Source: Dysidea avara
Taxonomy: Eukaryota > Porifera > Demospongiae > Dictyoceratida > Dysideidae
Assembly (NCBI RefSeq): GCF_963678975.1
Contig: NC_089272.1
Span: 42,785,391-42,849,390, forward strand
Length of the DNA: 64,000 nucleotides
Direction of reading: 5' to 3'
The notes beneath the pieces were generated by a model that was given only the letters and a program-made list of their open reading frames with translations, was not told the DNA's origin and did not search any database. Positions 29,101-36,726 of this stretch are shown here, piece by piece. Position 1 is the first letter of the stretch, and each line of letters begins with the position of its first letter. The position numbers and the translations under genes are program-made.

Positions 29101-32100
29101 GAAGTCACATTGTAGAGCTACAAAGAAACTACCATGTAGAGTTCAGCTGCAAACAAATCACCCTGTAGAGAGATCAGCTAGAAGAAGTTACCTTATAGGG
29201 AGTTCAGCTATGAACAGATCACCCTGTAGAGAGTTCAGCTACAAACAAATCACCCTGTAGAGAGTTAAGTTACAAAGAAACCATCATGTAGAGAGTTCAG
29301 CTGCAAAAAAAATCAATCACTCTGTAGAGAGTTCAGCTAGAAGAAGTCACCTTGTAGAGAGTTAAGCTGCAAATAAATCACCCTGTAGAGAATTCAGCTA
29401 CAAACAAATCACCCTGTAGAAAGATCAGCTAGAAGAAGTTACCTTGTAGAGAGTTCAGCTACAAAGAAACCACCATGTAGAGAGTTCAGCTGCAAACAAA
29501 TCACCTGTAGAGAGTTCAGCTAGAAACAAGTCACCCTGTAGAGAGATCAGCTAGAAGAAGTCACATTGTAGAGAGTTCAGCTACAAAGAAACTACCACGT
29601 AGAGAGTTCAGCTGCAAACAAATCATCCTGTAGAGAGTTCAGCTAGAAGAAGTCACCTTTTAGAGAGTTCAGCTACAAAGCAACCACCATGTAAAGAGTT
29701 CAGCTGCAAAAAACTCAATCACCTTGTAGAAAGATCGGCTAGAAGAAGTTACCTTGTAGAGAGTTCAGCTGCAAACAAATCACCTGTAGAGAGTTCAGCT
29801 AGAAACAAGTCACCCTGTAGAGAGTTCAGCTAGAAGAAGTCACATTGTAGAGAGTTCAGCTACAATGAAACTTCCATGTAGAGAGTTCAGCTGCAAACAA
29901 ATCACCCTGTAGAGAACTCAGCTACAAACAAATATGCAGTGTAAAAAGATCAGCTAGAATAAGTTACCTTGTAGAGAGTTCAGCTACAACGAAACCACCA
30001 TGTAGAGAGTTCAGCTACAAACAAATCACCTGTAGAGAGTTCAGCTACAAACAAGTCACCCTGTAGAGAAACAAGTCACCTTGTAGAGAGTTCAGCTAGA
30101 AGAAGTCACATTGTAGAGAGTTCAGCTACAAAGAAACCACCTGTAGAGAGTTCAGCTACAAACAAATCACCCTGTAGAGAGATCAGCTAGAAGAAGTTAC
30201 CTTGTAGGGATTTCAGCTACAAACAAATCACCCTGTAGAGAGTTCAGCTACAAAGAAACCATTCTGTAAAGAGCTCAGCTGCAAACAAATCACTTGTACA
30301 GAATTCAGCTACAAACAAATCACCCTGTAGAGAGATCAGCAAGAAGAAATTACCTTGTAGATAGTTCAGTTACAAACAAATCACCCTGTAGAAAGATCAG
30401 TTAGAAGAAGTTACCTTGGAGAAAGTTCAGCTACAAAGAAACCATTTTGTAAAGAGCTCAGCTGCAAACAAATCACCTGTACAGAATTCAACTACGAACA
30501 AATCTCCCTGTAGAGAGATCAGCTAGAAGAAATTACCTTGTAGAGAGTTCAGCTACAAAGAAACCACCATGTAGAGAGTTCAGCTGCAAAGAAATCACCC
30601 TGTAGAAAATTCTGCCAGAAACAAATTGCCCTGTAGAAAGATCAGTTAGAAGAAGTTACCTTTTAGAGAGTTCAGCTACAAAGAAACCATTCTGTAAAGA
30701 GCTCAGCTGCAAACAAATCACCTATACAAAATTCAGCTACAAACACATCACCCTGTAGAGAGATCAGCTAGAAGAAGTTACCTTGTAGATCGTTCAGCTA
30801 CAAACAATTCACCCTGTAGAGAGAGCAATTAGAAGAAGTCACCTTGTAGAGTGTCCAGTTACAAAGAAACCACCATGGAGATTTCTGTAATCAATATATG
30901 TGACCGGATTTGCGAAAAGGGGTCTTCCACACACATCCAATTCCGTAAACGTTGGAGACCATAACTCAGTGTTCAAATAACATATTAACCTGAAAATTTC
31001 ACCATGTATTCAGCTATAGTGGTGCTCACCACTGCCCAAATATCAAGGCAATAGCTCTTTCCAATCCGAAGTTATCAATTGTCAAAGTTGGCAAATTGGA
31101 TGTGTGTGGAAGACCCCTTTTCGCAAATGCGGTCAAATATGTATTATACTATATATATATTTTGTACATTTTCTGATAAAATATTTAAAGTAAATCTACT
31201 TCATCTTTTCTTCTTCCTGTAGTAAAGAAGAAAATGTAGGTTAAAAAAGTCCCAAAGCTGGTATACAAATACAAAAAGAAATGAAATCTAATCCAAAACA
31301 GCCAAGCTGTAAAAAAAGTGTGCGGCTCTCAGAAAGGCTATGGTGAAAAAAGATATGAAATCCAAGGTGGCGGCCAAGAAATGGCTGTGATGGTAGGTTA
31401 ATGGTAAAAATTTTAATAACGACAATTCAGGTGAATTTTTGTGCCGCTTTACAAAATTTACCTGAATTGTCATTATTAAAATTTTTACCTTTAACCTACC
31501 ATCACAGCCATTTCTTGGCCGCCACCTTGGATTTCACATCTTTTTTCACCATAGCCTTTCTGAGGGCCGCACACTTTTTTTACAGCTTGGCTGTTTTGGA
31601 TTAGATACATTTTACATGAAGTACTCTAACAGAACATTCACACACAGTATTAGTTTAGCAATAAAACTGTCTTGTTACAAGAAGACAACTAGAGATCAAG
31701 ATACCCTTATAAAATAGTCACTACGAATAATTATTCTGATAGAATAGAGCAGTCACAGATGCTTTTAAGCTTGAGACTTATTATAGATCAAAATATTGTT
31801 AAATTGTGTCAGAGAAAGAATTGCTAGAATAAAATGTGTAAGAAAAGCATCGTAGGCGTTAATGGTTATTTATACAGTATGTACATGTGACTTTACTTGT
31901 AAAGTGTACAATTAAAATTATTTATTCAATAGCATGTTAGTGTAAATTTTGGTAATTAAGTGCACTATGAAAACAGTGAAACCACATGAGTTATCCTGGC
32001 TCCAAGTATACTTATTAACTGAAAACTCTATAACACAGTAAAATAAGGAATAGTGAGCATATCTCCTGCTAGATGAGAGATATTCTAATGCTACAGTTAT

Positions 32101-34627
32101 ACATGTGTTTTATAGCTGTATATAGTTGATGGTATAGCAAAAAACCAACAAACTAGTATTTTTAGAAATTGTCAACTAATTTAGAAATGAAGTAGGGATC
32201 TATAGCTAAACGATGGAAGGTAGAAATAAGAGATCAATGATGGTACTATAGCATTACTCAGTGGGAAATTCCCTACTTTGGCATTGAACAAAATAAATGC
32301 TATAGCTAGCATGCTAATGTAGGGACTTTTCCACCGAGTAATGCTGTAGAACCATCATTCATCTCTTGTTTCACTACTTTTATTGCTTTCTATAGATCTC
32401 TACTTCATTTTAAAATAGCTAGCACTTTTAAAACTAGTTCTATTATGCAGTTCCTGGAAGTGTACAATTCACTGTTAGCTCCACTACTAATAACACTGAA
32501 GTGTTAGTGATGTGGAGACCACCCCTACAACCTAATGGAGTTGTCACATCATATGAAGTGATATACCAAATATATGAGGAAGAGAATACTGCAGTACATA
32601 CTAAGATGAAAACTACTGATAGGAATTACACTATTTGGTATTTAGGAGAGTGTAAAATTGTGATACGTGACACGGATACTATTTACATACTCAACTATAT
32701 CATTCCAGATCCAGGTACTCCTTATCAAGTGAGAGTAGTAGCATTCACCAGTGTTGGTATGGGAGTATTAGGTGATTATGTTGTATTCTTCAGTGAAGAA
32801 CTAACACCAACTAAACCACCAGAGAATGTACATGCTAACTGGTTGAACTCTACAACAATCAATGTCACCTGGACTCCATTAAGTCTTTATGAAGCTCGAG
32901 GATTTCCACAATATAAAGTAGTTCTCACTTCTTCTCAAAAGGAGCAACATGATGATAGTGTTAATAATAGCTTTAGTGTATTTACTAACCTAAAGAGTAA
33001 TACGAAGTACTCTGTGGTCGTGGGAGTGAAAACTAGTGCATCATCCTCTATTCTGGATGCAGATGTTATTCAAGGTATAAAGAGTTACAAGTTAATTCTG
33101 CTAATTACGTCTGTATGTTAGTAAGTATATACATTTGTACACTTTAGTACTGCATTGTTTATACAGTGTATAAGGATATACTTGTTATATGCTACACCTT
33201 GAAGGTTCTTAGAACAAGAATTAGTGTAATTTACAGTAACAGTACAGTTTACGTATGTGTAGAATTGTATAAACATGTACACTGTACATAGCTAAATACT
33301 CTAGTTTCACATATGCAGTTTTGCAATCTACCAATACCAATGATGGTGGAGAACACACCACTAATATTGTTGTACTAGTTGGTGGAGTTGTTGGTGGACT
33401 AGTAGCTATAGTAATTCTGATAACTGTTATCATCCTGGTGGTGTGTTACTGTAGGTGAGTTGACTGTAAGGTAACACAATGCAAGGGCGGCTCTGGGATT
33501 TTTGGTGACTAGTTTCTGATCAAGAGGGTGAAGACCAAAAAACTTAACTGCATGTTGAGAATAACTGCCCTCCACTATCTATCACTATAAAAATCCTTAA
33601 TTATACCTGCATAGCTTTCTACACTGCTGCTCTGAACACTCTGACTGCTTTATTAGAGTGATTGACTGCTCTATTAGAGTATCTCGATCTGAATGTGACT
33701 GGTTTCTGAAACCCTCAGAAACCCCCTAGAGCCACCCCTCAATATGTGACTGGATTTTGGAAAAATGATCCAAATCACACATCGAGATAAACAGTTTTAA
33801 AGAATTCAAGTCAGCTTAACTTGCCAAGAAATACACCTATGAAATTTACACAAAATATACATCAATCTATTACCTTTCAGACCACTTCAAGTACTTGTAG
33901 CTGCTTGTAGACTTTCCCTCCAAATGATATAGAAAATCTGAGCAGTTGGATGAGTGAAATGGTAGTACGAGAGCTCACAAAGGGGGTGGAGGGTGGGATT
34001 GAGGGTGGGGGTGATAGGGTGGGCAAGAGATAGACTTCAAAATGGAGGCAGACCATGAATGGAGTCCAAACAGGAGATTACAGGGCTGTGATGGATCCTT
34101 AGTTGCTGATATGTAGCAATATCAACAGAAAAAAAGGCAGGCCAACATTATCAGGCTGCCCACCAGTAAACCACTGCATGATTCTTACCAAGCCAGGTTC
34201 TACACAAGGCCAGAAACCACTATTTGAGCTCTCCACACCACCCAAAAAAATATGTCAATTAAAACCAGCCTCAAGTAGTTTGAGTAGCACTAAAGGTCAA
34301 AACTAGTAGTACGATAGTGTAGCTATTCACCGGAGGTGTTAGTTTGATTTTTCCTGATGTGCGATTTGGATCGGTTTTGTAAAATCTGGTCACATATTTA
34401 GCATTAAATTTGAGTGTGTATATAACAGACTTTGGTCAGAGATATGCATTATCATTGTTTTAAGGCATCAAAGCAATAAATCACAACCTTCTTATGGATA
34501 TGAGAGTGACCATCTAATGTCAGATGATGATCAGCAGATACACATGCAAGATGTGTGTGACATTGTGGAGCCAGCAACTACCTCCAACCATGATAAAGTA
34601 TCTACTATGGTGGAACTAGAAACATAG
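1323..34627 (+). CDS. NIDO plus 17x fibronectin type III single-pass membrane receptor, 5'-partial, 31 exons
   Basis: Seen: 31 exons bounded by AG/GT, all phases compatible, summing to 5,964 nt (1,988 codons with the TAG at 34625-34627). Visible protein: NIDO region residues 1-210; FN3 array 211-1888; transmembrane exon 1889-1933; cytoplasmic tail 1934-1987. No signal peptide exon was found, so the 5' end lies upstream or was missed. Known: NIDO occurs in nidogen and SNED-type matrix proteins and FN3 domains bind protein ligands, so this should be a type I cell-surface adhesion or recognition molecule; its partner is unknown. There are many N-x-S/T sites. Exon coordinates are given in the module entries. 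One weak donor (25977, GTTAGG) and one altered donor (32652) are the doubtful joints. AATAAA at 35002-35007 is a possible poly(A) signal. The domain calls are solid; the exact family name is not recognised. Confidence 0.9.
2156..4010. other. Intron after NIDO exons; GGGTGTT/AACACC repeats
   Basis: No coding exon seen. Around 2290-2330 and 3120-3300 there are repeated GGGTGTT and AACACC(C) motifs, also seen at the start of the window, suggesting a degraded inverted-repeat element. The remainder shows nothing recognisable. Confidence 0.4.
4011..7266 (+). CDS. FN3 cassette 1 (six exons, four FN3 domains)
   Basis: Exons A1 4011-4180, B1 4886-5033, C1 5091-5260, D1 5323-5446, E1 6625-6819, F1 6880-7266 (visible residues 211-608). 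A+B make one FN3 domain, C+D a second, E plus the first half of F a third, and the second half of F a fourth. FN3 hallmarks are the strand-B tryptophan (FSWNAL, VTWRAP, VMWSPP, VTWTPL) and the strand-F tyrosine blocks (TYTCAIYAV, PYQVRVVAF). Introns B-C, C-D and E-F are only 57-62 bp, while A-B and D-E are about 0.7 and 1.2 kb. The cassette begins and ends in phase 1, so it can be duplicated without shifting the frame. The A/B domain carries one cysteine on each half (IITC and YTC). Confidence 0.92.
4199..4620. mobile_element. Short TIR element (hAT-like ends) in the A1-B1 intron
   Basis: The left end AGGGGTAGATCCAGGAAAGG matches the reverse complement of the right end (CTGGACCTACCCCT). A CAGGGG...GATCCAG terminus is typical of non-autonomous hAT elements. 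A clear 8-bp target duplication was not found, so the family call is tentative. Confidence 0.55.
5447..6624. other. D1-E1 intron, nothing recognised
   Basis: About 1.2 kb without a coding exon, RNA gene or clear repeat. A short A-rich run lies near 6545-6557. Open frames here are short and show no family features. Confidence 0.4.
7719..11788 (+). CDS. FN3 cassette 2 (six exons, four FN3 domains)
   Basis: Exons A2 7719-7879, B2 10448-10592, C2 10648-10817, D2 10895-11021, E2 11139-11333, F2 11390-11788 (residues 609-1007). Domain order and phases match cassette 1. The A2-B2 intron is 2.6 kb because of two inserted elements (8095-8516 and 9049-9571). F2 is slightly longer than F1, with a few extra residues (YIYK) before the WLSP block. 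Exons B2 and C2 are nearly identical in DNA to their counterparts in the other cassettes. Confidence 0.92.
8095..8516. mobile_element. hAT-like non-autonomous element in the A2-B2 intron
   Basis: Begins CAGGGGTGGTTCTAG and ends AAAACCGCACCTG, the imperfect reverse complement. Flanking 8-mers TGTGCATG and TGTGTGTG match at 7 of 8 positions, in keeping with a hAT target duplication, although the right flank is a TG run and could match by chance. Confidence 0.5.
9049..9571. mobile_element. hAT-type MITE with perfect 8-bp target duplication
   Basis: The element starts CAGTGTTGGGAGTAACG and ends CAAGTTACTTTG on the other strand with GCCCAACACTG. It is flanked on both sides by the identical 8-mer TACCTAGT (9041-9048 and 9572-9579). 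The interior is rich in GTAAC/GTTAC and carries no open frame. End sequence and 8-bp duplication fit non-autonomous hAT elements of the CAGTGTTGGG group known from many animals. Confidence 0.88.
11789..13203. other. F2-A3 intron with a 0.3-kb hairpin element
   Basis: No exon recognised. Positions 12657-12974 form an inverted repeat with ends AACTAGTGTAAAA and complement; the arms (12657-12776 and 12868-12974) share AGAGATCATTGAAA and CAAGCAAGCC-type blocks. Probably a MITE. No target duplication is obvious. Confidence 0.6.
13204..20514 (+). CDS. FN3 cassette 3 (six exons, four FN3 domains)
   Basis: Exons A3 13204-13361, B3 16968-17112, C3 17171-17340, D3 19608-19734, E3 19882-20076, F3 20134-20514 (residues 1008-1399). 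B3 is the most diverged B exon (TSTQGTVTGLSSHTRYRC, then LSAPIIVTT). The A3-B3 intron (3.6 kb) holds a composite repeat copy, and the C3-D3 intron (2.3 kb) holds a TIR element starting 10 bp after the donor. The E3-F3 intron (57 bp) is in frame and free of stops, so its retention would not truncate the protein. Confidence 0.92.
14159..14250. repeat. 92-bp hairpin
   Basis: TAACATGGGCAC at the left pairs with GTGCCCATGTTA at the right, and CCTGATATGTAT pairs with ATACATATTAGG inside it. A compact snap-back sequence in the A3-B3 intron; origin unknown. Confidence 0.6.
14795..15053. mobile_element. TATGTGAC-family TIR element, copy a
   Basis: Ends TATATGTGACCGGGCCTGCG and its complement, with TIRs of about 40 bp that include GGGCATGTGGGCACA. 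It interrupts the minisatellite tract of composite copy 1, which resumes right after it. Flanking TA on both sides suggests a TA target. The interior has no open frame. Confidence 0.8.
15260..15929. mobile_element. TATGTGAC-family TIR element, copy b
   Basis: Ends ATATGTGACTGGATTTTGGA / CCAGATTTTACAGAACC-type complement, with a shared ATCCAAATCGCACAT block inside each end. The interior contains a G-rich GGGTGGAGGCTGGGG stretch. It is homologous along its length to 33742-34397, which lies in another intron of the same gene. Confidence 0.8.
16143..16446. repeat. Hairpin with AATCCAAAAACAGCCAAGC arms
   Basis: TATCTAATCCAAAAACAGCC pairs with the complement of GGCTGTTTTCTGGATTAGA, then TGTGAAAAAGGGTA pairs with TACCCTTTTTTCACA. 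A second copy with better preserved arms is at 31284-31609, in the same position relative to the rest of the composite repeat. Confidence 0.7.
17351..17963. mobile_element. TIR element with TACTGTATAGTAAAAA ends
   Basis: Left end TACCGTATAGTAAAAACTTT and right end complement TACTGTATAGTAAAAATTTT. Inside, further inverted blocks with ACTTTGGCGAAT recur. It begins 10 bp downstream of the C3 splice donor at 17341. A related shorter element is at 59354-59533. Confidence 0.7.
18519..18730. repeat. 0.2-kb hairpin element
   Basis: TTAAGTTCAATTAGGGAT at the left pairs with ATCCCTCATCGAACTTA at the right; GGGAAGCAAGGGAG pairs with CTCCCTTGTTTCCC, and TGCAGATATACCAGT with ACTAGTATATCTGCA. A snap-back MITE in the C3-D3 intron. 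Confidence 0.65.
18731..19607. other. Remainder of C3-D3 intron
   Basis: Short open frames at 18773-18964 and 18983-19195 show no recognisable family features. They share a repeated phrase (TCAATCACnnnCTTGAAAGT-like), so this may be an old dispersed repeat. No function assigned. Confidence 0.3.
20515..21600. other. F3-A4 intron, nothing recognised
   Basis: About 1.1 kb without a coding exon. It contains a G run near 20618-20628 and one AGCAGTC-type motif near 20760-20790. Open frames are short and featureless. Confidence 0.4.
21601..21988 (+). CDS. FN3 cassette 4, reduced to a single FN3 domain (exons A4, B4)
   Basis: Exons A4 21601-21761 and B4 21847-21988 (residues 1400-1500) encode one complete A/B-type FN3 domain. 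B4 ends in phase 1 and joins directly to A5, whose first codon completes as alanine, so the next domain again is A-type. No C, D, E or F exon is recognisable in 21989-24226. The cassette either lost those four exons or arose from duplication of the A-B pair alone. The exons themselves look intact. Confidence 0.9.
22335..22973. mobile_element. TATGTGAC-family TIR element, copy c
   Basis: Ends CATATGTGACCCAGTCTGGG and its exact-style complement (CAGACTGGGTCACATATG). The interior has a GGGGTGGGAGGCAGGGG stretch resembling copies b and e. It lies in the 2.2-kb B4-A5 intron, the rest of which (21989-22334, 22974-24226) shows nothing recognisable. Confidence 0.8.
24227..33074 (+). CDS. FN3 cassette 5 (six exons, four FN3 domains)
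   Basis: Exons A5 24227-24378, B5 25430-25580, C5 25632-25801, D5 25853-25976, E5 32451-32651, F5 32709-33074 (residues 1501-1888). D5 ends at a weak donor (GTTAGG). The D5-E5 intron is 6.5 kb and filled with repeats. In the other cassettes E ends in TTAC followed by GTAAGT; here the site has become a GAGAGT-like sequence, and the likely donor has moved a few bases to GTAAAA at 32652. The following 57-bp intron is open in frame, so read-through is equally compatible with a protein. B5 could also start 9 nt earlier at a second AG. Confidence 0.87.
24379..25429. other. A5-B5 intron, possible degraded element
   Basis: AGGGCGTAGCCAGGATTTTC near 24601 and an inverse-oriented CCCCCTGCCTACATCCTT near 25325 could be remnants of hAT-like ends, but the match is weak and no target duplication was found. 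No exon seen. Confidence 0.3.
26118..27160. repeat. 1.04-kb inverted-repeat element
   Basis: Arms about 26118-26360 and 26925-27160: TAGAGCAGCATTGTG pairs with CAGTGCTGCTCTA-type sequence, and TTGATATAGTGCCATCAC and TTTGACCTCTGTTGAC have diverged complements. It ends just before the head of composite copy 2. No coding capacity. Confidence 0.6.
28030..30880. repeat. Minisatellite of about 31-bp units (roughly 90 copies)
   Basis: Tandem units of 25-34 bp built on GAGAGTTCAGCTACAAAC followed by AAATCACCCTGTA. Several variants alternate: GATCAGCTAGAAGAAG-TTACCTTGTA, TTCAGCTACAAAGAAACCAC-CATGTA, and TTCAGCTGCAAACAAATCAC-CTGTA. The partly regular succession of variants suggests a higher-order repeat. 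Related units occur in composite copy 1. Confidence 0.95.
30895..31141. mobile_element. TATGTGAC-family TIR element, copy d
   Basis: Ends TATATGTGACCGGATTTGCG and complement (CGCAAATGCGGTCAAATA), with long TIRs including GGGGTCTTCCACACACATCC. Located at the distal end of the minisatellite. Confidence 0.8.
31284..31609. repeat. Near-perfect hairpin, about 326 bp
   Basis: Arms read AAATCTAATCCAAAACAGCC to CCATCACAGCC, and the complement follows after a short loop near 31440. The inner part is almost exact. Open frames on both strands (31288-31473 minus, 31401-31604 plus) encode the same peptide only because of the palindrome. Same family as 16143-16446. Confidence 0.85.
32185..32410. repeat. 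0.23-kb hairpin just upstream of exon E5
   Basis: AAATGAAGTAGGGATCTATAG pairs with the complement of CTATAGATCTCTACTTCATT; inner blocks AATAAGAGATCAATGATGG and GGAAATTCCCTAC also pair. It ends 40 bp before the E5 acceptor at 32450, so it brackets the presumed branch-point region. Confidence 0.7.
33319..34627 (+). CDS. Transmembrane exon and cytoplasmic tail exon
   Basis: Exon 33319-33454 encodes a short juxtamembrane stretch, then a helix rich in V, I, L and G (VVLVGGVVGGLVAIVILITV and on to CYCR). Exon 34465-34627 encodes a 54-residue hydrophilic tail with an YGYESD tyrosine block, an acidic SDDD patch and the stop TAG. This is the usual order of a type I receptor. No kinase, phosphatase or TIR-type signalling domain is present, so signalling would have to go through adaptors at the tyrosines or not occur. 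The intron between the two exons (1.0 kb) holds two inserted repeats. Confidence 0.88.
33482..33740. mobile_element. hAT-like element in the transmembrane-tail intron
   Basis: CAAGGGCGGCTCTGGG at the left and CCTAGAGCCACCCCT at the right are inverse complements with mismatches, a pattern common in non-autonomous hAT elements. AGCAGTC motifs in reverse orientation lie at 33640-33690. No clear target duplication. Confidence 0.5.
33742..34397. mobile_element. TATGTGAC-family TIR element, copy e
   Basis: Ends ATATGTGACTGGATTTTGGA and its complement, inner block ATCCAAATC. It is homologous throughout to copy b (15260-15929), including the G-rich segment. It abuts the preceding hAT-like element. 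Confidence 0.8.
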
Positions 34628-35319
34628 TCTAAATGGCCAGTAACTTGCTGATCACATTATATAATATGGCACATGCTTAAAATTATAGCCTATTAATTTA
34701 CAGTAACCATGTTGCATGGGTTTATCGTTTATCTTTATGATTCTCAATCCATATTATAATTTTATAGCATCAAAGTAGTAGAGAATTTTGAAGTTCTAGT
34801 AGTTGTATATGCATAGCTTAAAGATGGCATTTAGTTGTGTTACAACTATCCCTATAGCTGTAACTGATTTTAATTTACCTTAAAAGCTGACTTAATTAAT
34901 TTTAGCAGTGCACGAAATTTAGTGGTTTTAGCATTTTTGATTTTTCACTATTTTTATTACATGCTAAACGTGCAAAATGTGATTACATCAGTTCACAGAT
35001 TAATAAATTTACTTAATTTTGTACATGCTAATTTTGTCAATATACGAGCTCACGAAATTTAGTGCACAGTATTACTACATGTAAGTGTAAGTGTTAAGGT
35101 AATTTAATTTTGGGGTAATGTACAGACTTCAACTACTAAGTATAGCTAATATGCATTTTTCTTGAAACTTGTTGGTGAATATGGTTGTACAATAATTGCA
35201 GAGCTGAGGTAGAGAATTTCTTAGTTGGGTGGTTGATGGTAGGTATGAGAATGAAGGTAAACATCAACTCTGGGCCTGTATTTTATGTTGTGACTACGTG
35301 TGCTGGATCTGTTTGGGTA
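34628..35319. other. 3' flank of the receptor gene
   Basis: Probable 3' UTR and flank. AATAAA lies at 35002-35007. A CACGAAATTTAGTG motif occurs twice (about 34914 and 35053). No other coding sequence. Confidence 0.35.
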
Positions 35320-35608
35320 TAAATGAGACTAGGCCTGCAAAAACAGGGCATTAGACACATCAAATTTTCAAAGTTTCATAGCTCATAACTTTTATGGTAT
35401 CTTGCTATGGCCACAGAAACTTTTCCCATTATTAAATGTTTCATTGACTATACAATACAAGTTACAGAATACAAAAATTCTATTACTACCGTATACACTG
35501 AGATATGAATACAGTGTACTGTAGCTATGCGACAGGATATACTGTACTGTAGTTTGTGCCCACATTATGTGCCACATAGCCCCGTTTTTACAGATCCGGT
35601 CACAAATA
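35320..35608. mobile_element. TATGTGAC-family TIR element, copy f (degraded)
   Basis: Left AATGAGACTAGGCCTGCAAA and right complement of GTTTTTACAGATCCGGTCAC; the inner ACAGGGCATTAGACACAT resembles copy a. The left terminal TGTGAC has mutated to TGAGAC. Confidence 0.6.
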
Positions 35609-35779
35609 GTTTTGAAAGTCTAGACTAACATGACCAGTTAGCATATTATAAAACATACATAATTATCTTGTCAATGTCTCTTCGGTATTGAAGTGTTGCC
35701 CACTTTAACATGTTCACCATACTAGTTAGTATAATACATTTGCATATCACTGAGTCAAGAATTATTAAAAACAAAATGA

Positions 35780-36205
35780 GTGACTCTCTTTATAGTCTCT
35801 GAATACAGATACGAAAATTATTTTATAACAAAAAAAAAGCAAATTACAGTAATCTGTCTAGATCATGTTTCAGTCTCACTGTGTATTCATTACATTGGAT
35901 TGTTTAGTAAATTATCAAATCATCTGCTTATAAGCCTAATGTTCAAGTCAAAGGTATTTTATTGTAAATCATGATGTTGATAAAAAGTAGAAATAATAGG
36001 GGTCCAAGCACTGAGCCTGGGGGACACGAGAGAAAATTTTACAAGTAGTATTCTTGTTGTAGACTAAAACTACATGTAAGAACGTGTTTTATCCAGTTCA
36101 ATATACTTTTGCAGATGTCGTATTGACTCAGTTTGTGGAAGAGTTGTCTGTGTGAGACTTATCGAAGGATTTATAAATAGACTTTATAAACAATACAGTT
36201 ATATA
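35780..36205 (-). pseudogene. Reverse-transcriptase relic of a non-LTR retrotransposon
   Basis: On the minus strand, pieces match reverse-transcriptase landmarks in order: a KSFDK block, then a frameshifted VPQ..CLDPYYF block (consensus GVPQGSVLGPLLF), then ADDLIIY, followed by a LKHDLDRLL-like helix. Multiple stops and frameshifts show it is long dead. Probably related to the larger LINE at 38.4-42.5 kb. Confidence 0.65.
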
Positions 36206-36480
36206 CATCGTCACACAAAACCTGCCTGTTTTCCAATGGAACTGAAATATCTACAGTTTATGCATTGTACGTAAATGATAGCTGGCTAGCTCATAATAAA
36301 AATGTCCAGGATCAGAGTGGATCTGGAATTTTTAGAAAAGGGATTCAGTAGTAGTTTAAGAGTATGACAGGTTAATTTTGTAATGCTTGAATGTAATAAA
36401 CTTGATGTTTAAAACTACTACACATTAGTTACTTTACACAGTTTTTGATCTACTGATGCTTATTATTACTATTCTAGCTA

Positions 36481-36726
36481 CATATGTGACAGAATTTTGG
36501 AAAATCACCCATATGGGCGCATTTGACATCTAAAATATTTAATAATCAGATTACACATTTCATAATGGAAATCTAAGTGTTGATGCTTTTAATCCATTCC
36601 CAATACCTTAAATTACAACAGAATTCCTGAAATATTTTTAGGACTGTTTCCTGCTCTTATTAGCAACCCACTAAACATGAAAATTCTAATTATTTCATGC
36701 GTGCCCATATGGGTGATTTTCTAAAT
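36481..36726. mobile_element. TATGTGAC-family element, copy g (right tip missing)
   Basis: Left end CATATGTGACAGAATTTTGG with ATCACCCATATGGGCGCA; the complement of this inner block is at 36700-36726, but the final GTCACATA is absent. The following 36727-38390 holds nothing recognisable beyond short open frames. Confidence 0.6.

Larger units (their letters stand above)
27170..31612. mobile_element. Composite repeat, copy 2 (complete layout)
   Basis: Head ATCAAGACACACGGTAGTGT carries a small palindrome (ACACAC-GGTA-GTGTGT). It is followed by a GC-rich segment with GCGGCCCAAGAAGCCGG, a body to about 27960, AGCAGTC motifs (27985-28030), the 2.85-kb minisatellite, a nested TATGTGAC element (30895-31141) and a terminal hairpin (31284-31609). 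The head recurs exactly at 63940-64000 and in degraded form at 14318. The combination of a 5' palindrome, internal tandem array and 3' hairpin resembles Helitron/Helentron-like or other non-coding DNA elements; no transposase is visible. All of it sits in the D5-E5 intron. Confidence 0.65.

Noticed and set aside
28030..30880. Regularly spaced repeats that could suggest a CRISPR array
   Set aside because: Units are contiguous and vary along their whole length, there are no unique spacers or cas genes, and the context is an animal intron.
31288..31604. Two open frames with identical C-terminal halves
   Set aside because: Caused by the near-perfect palindrome at 31284-31609.
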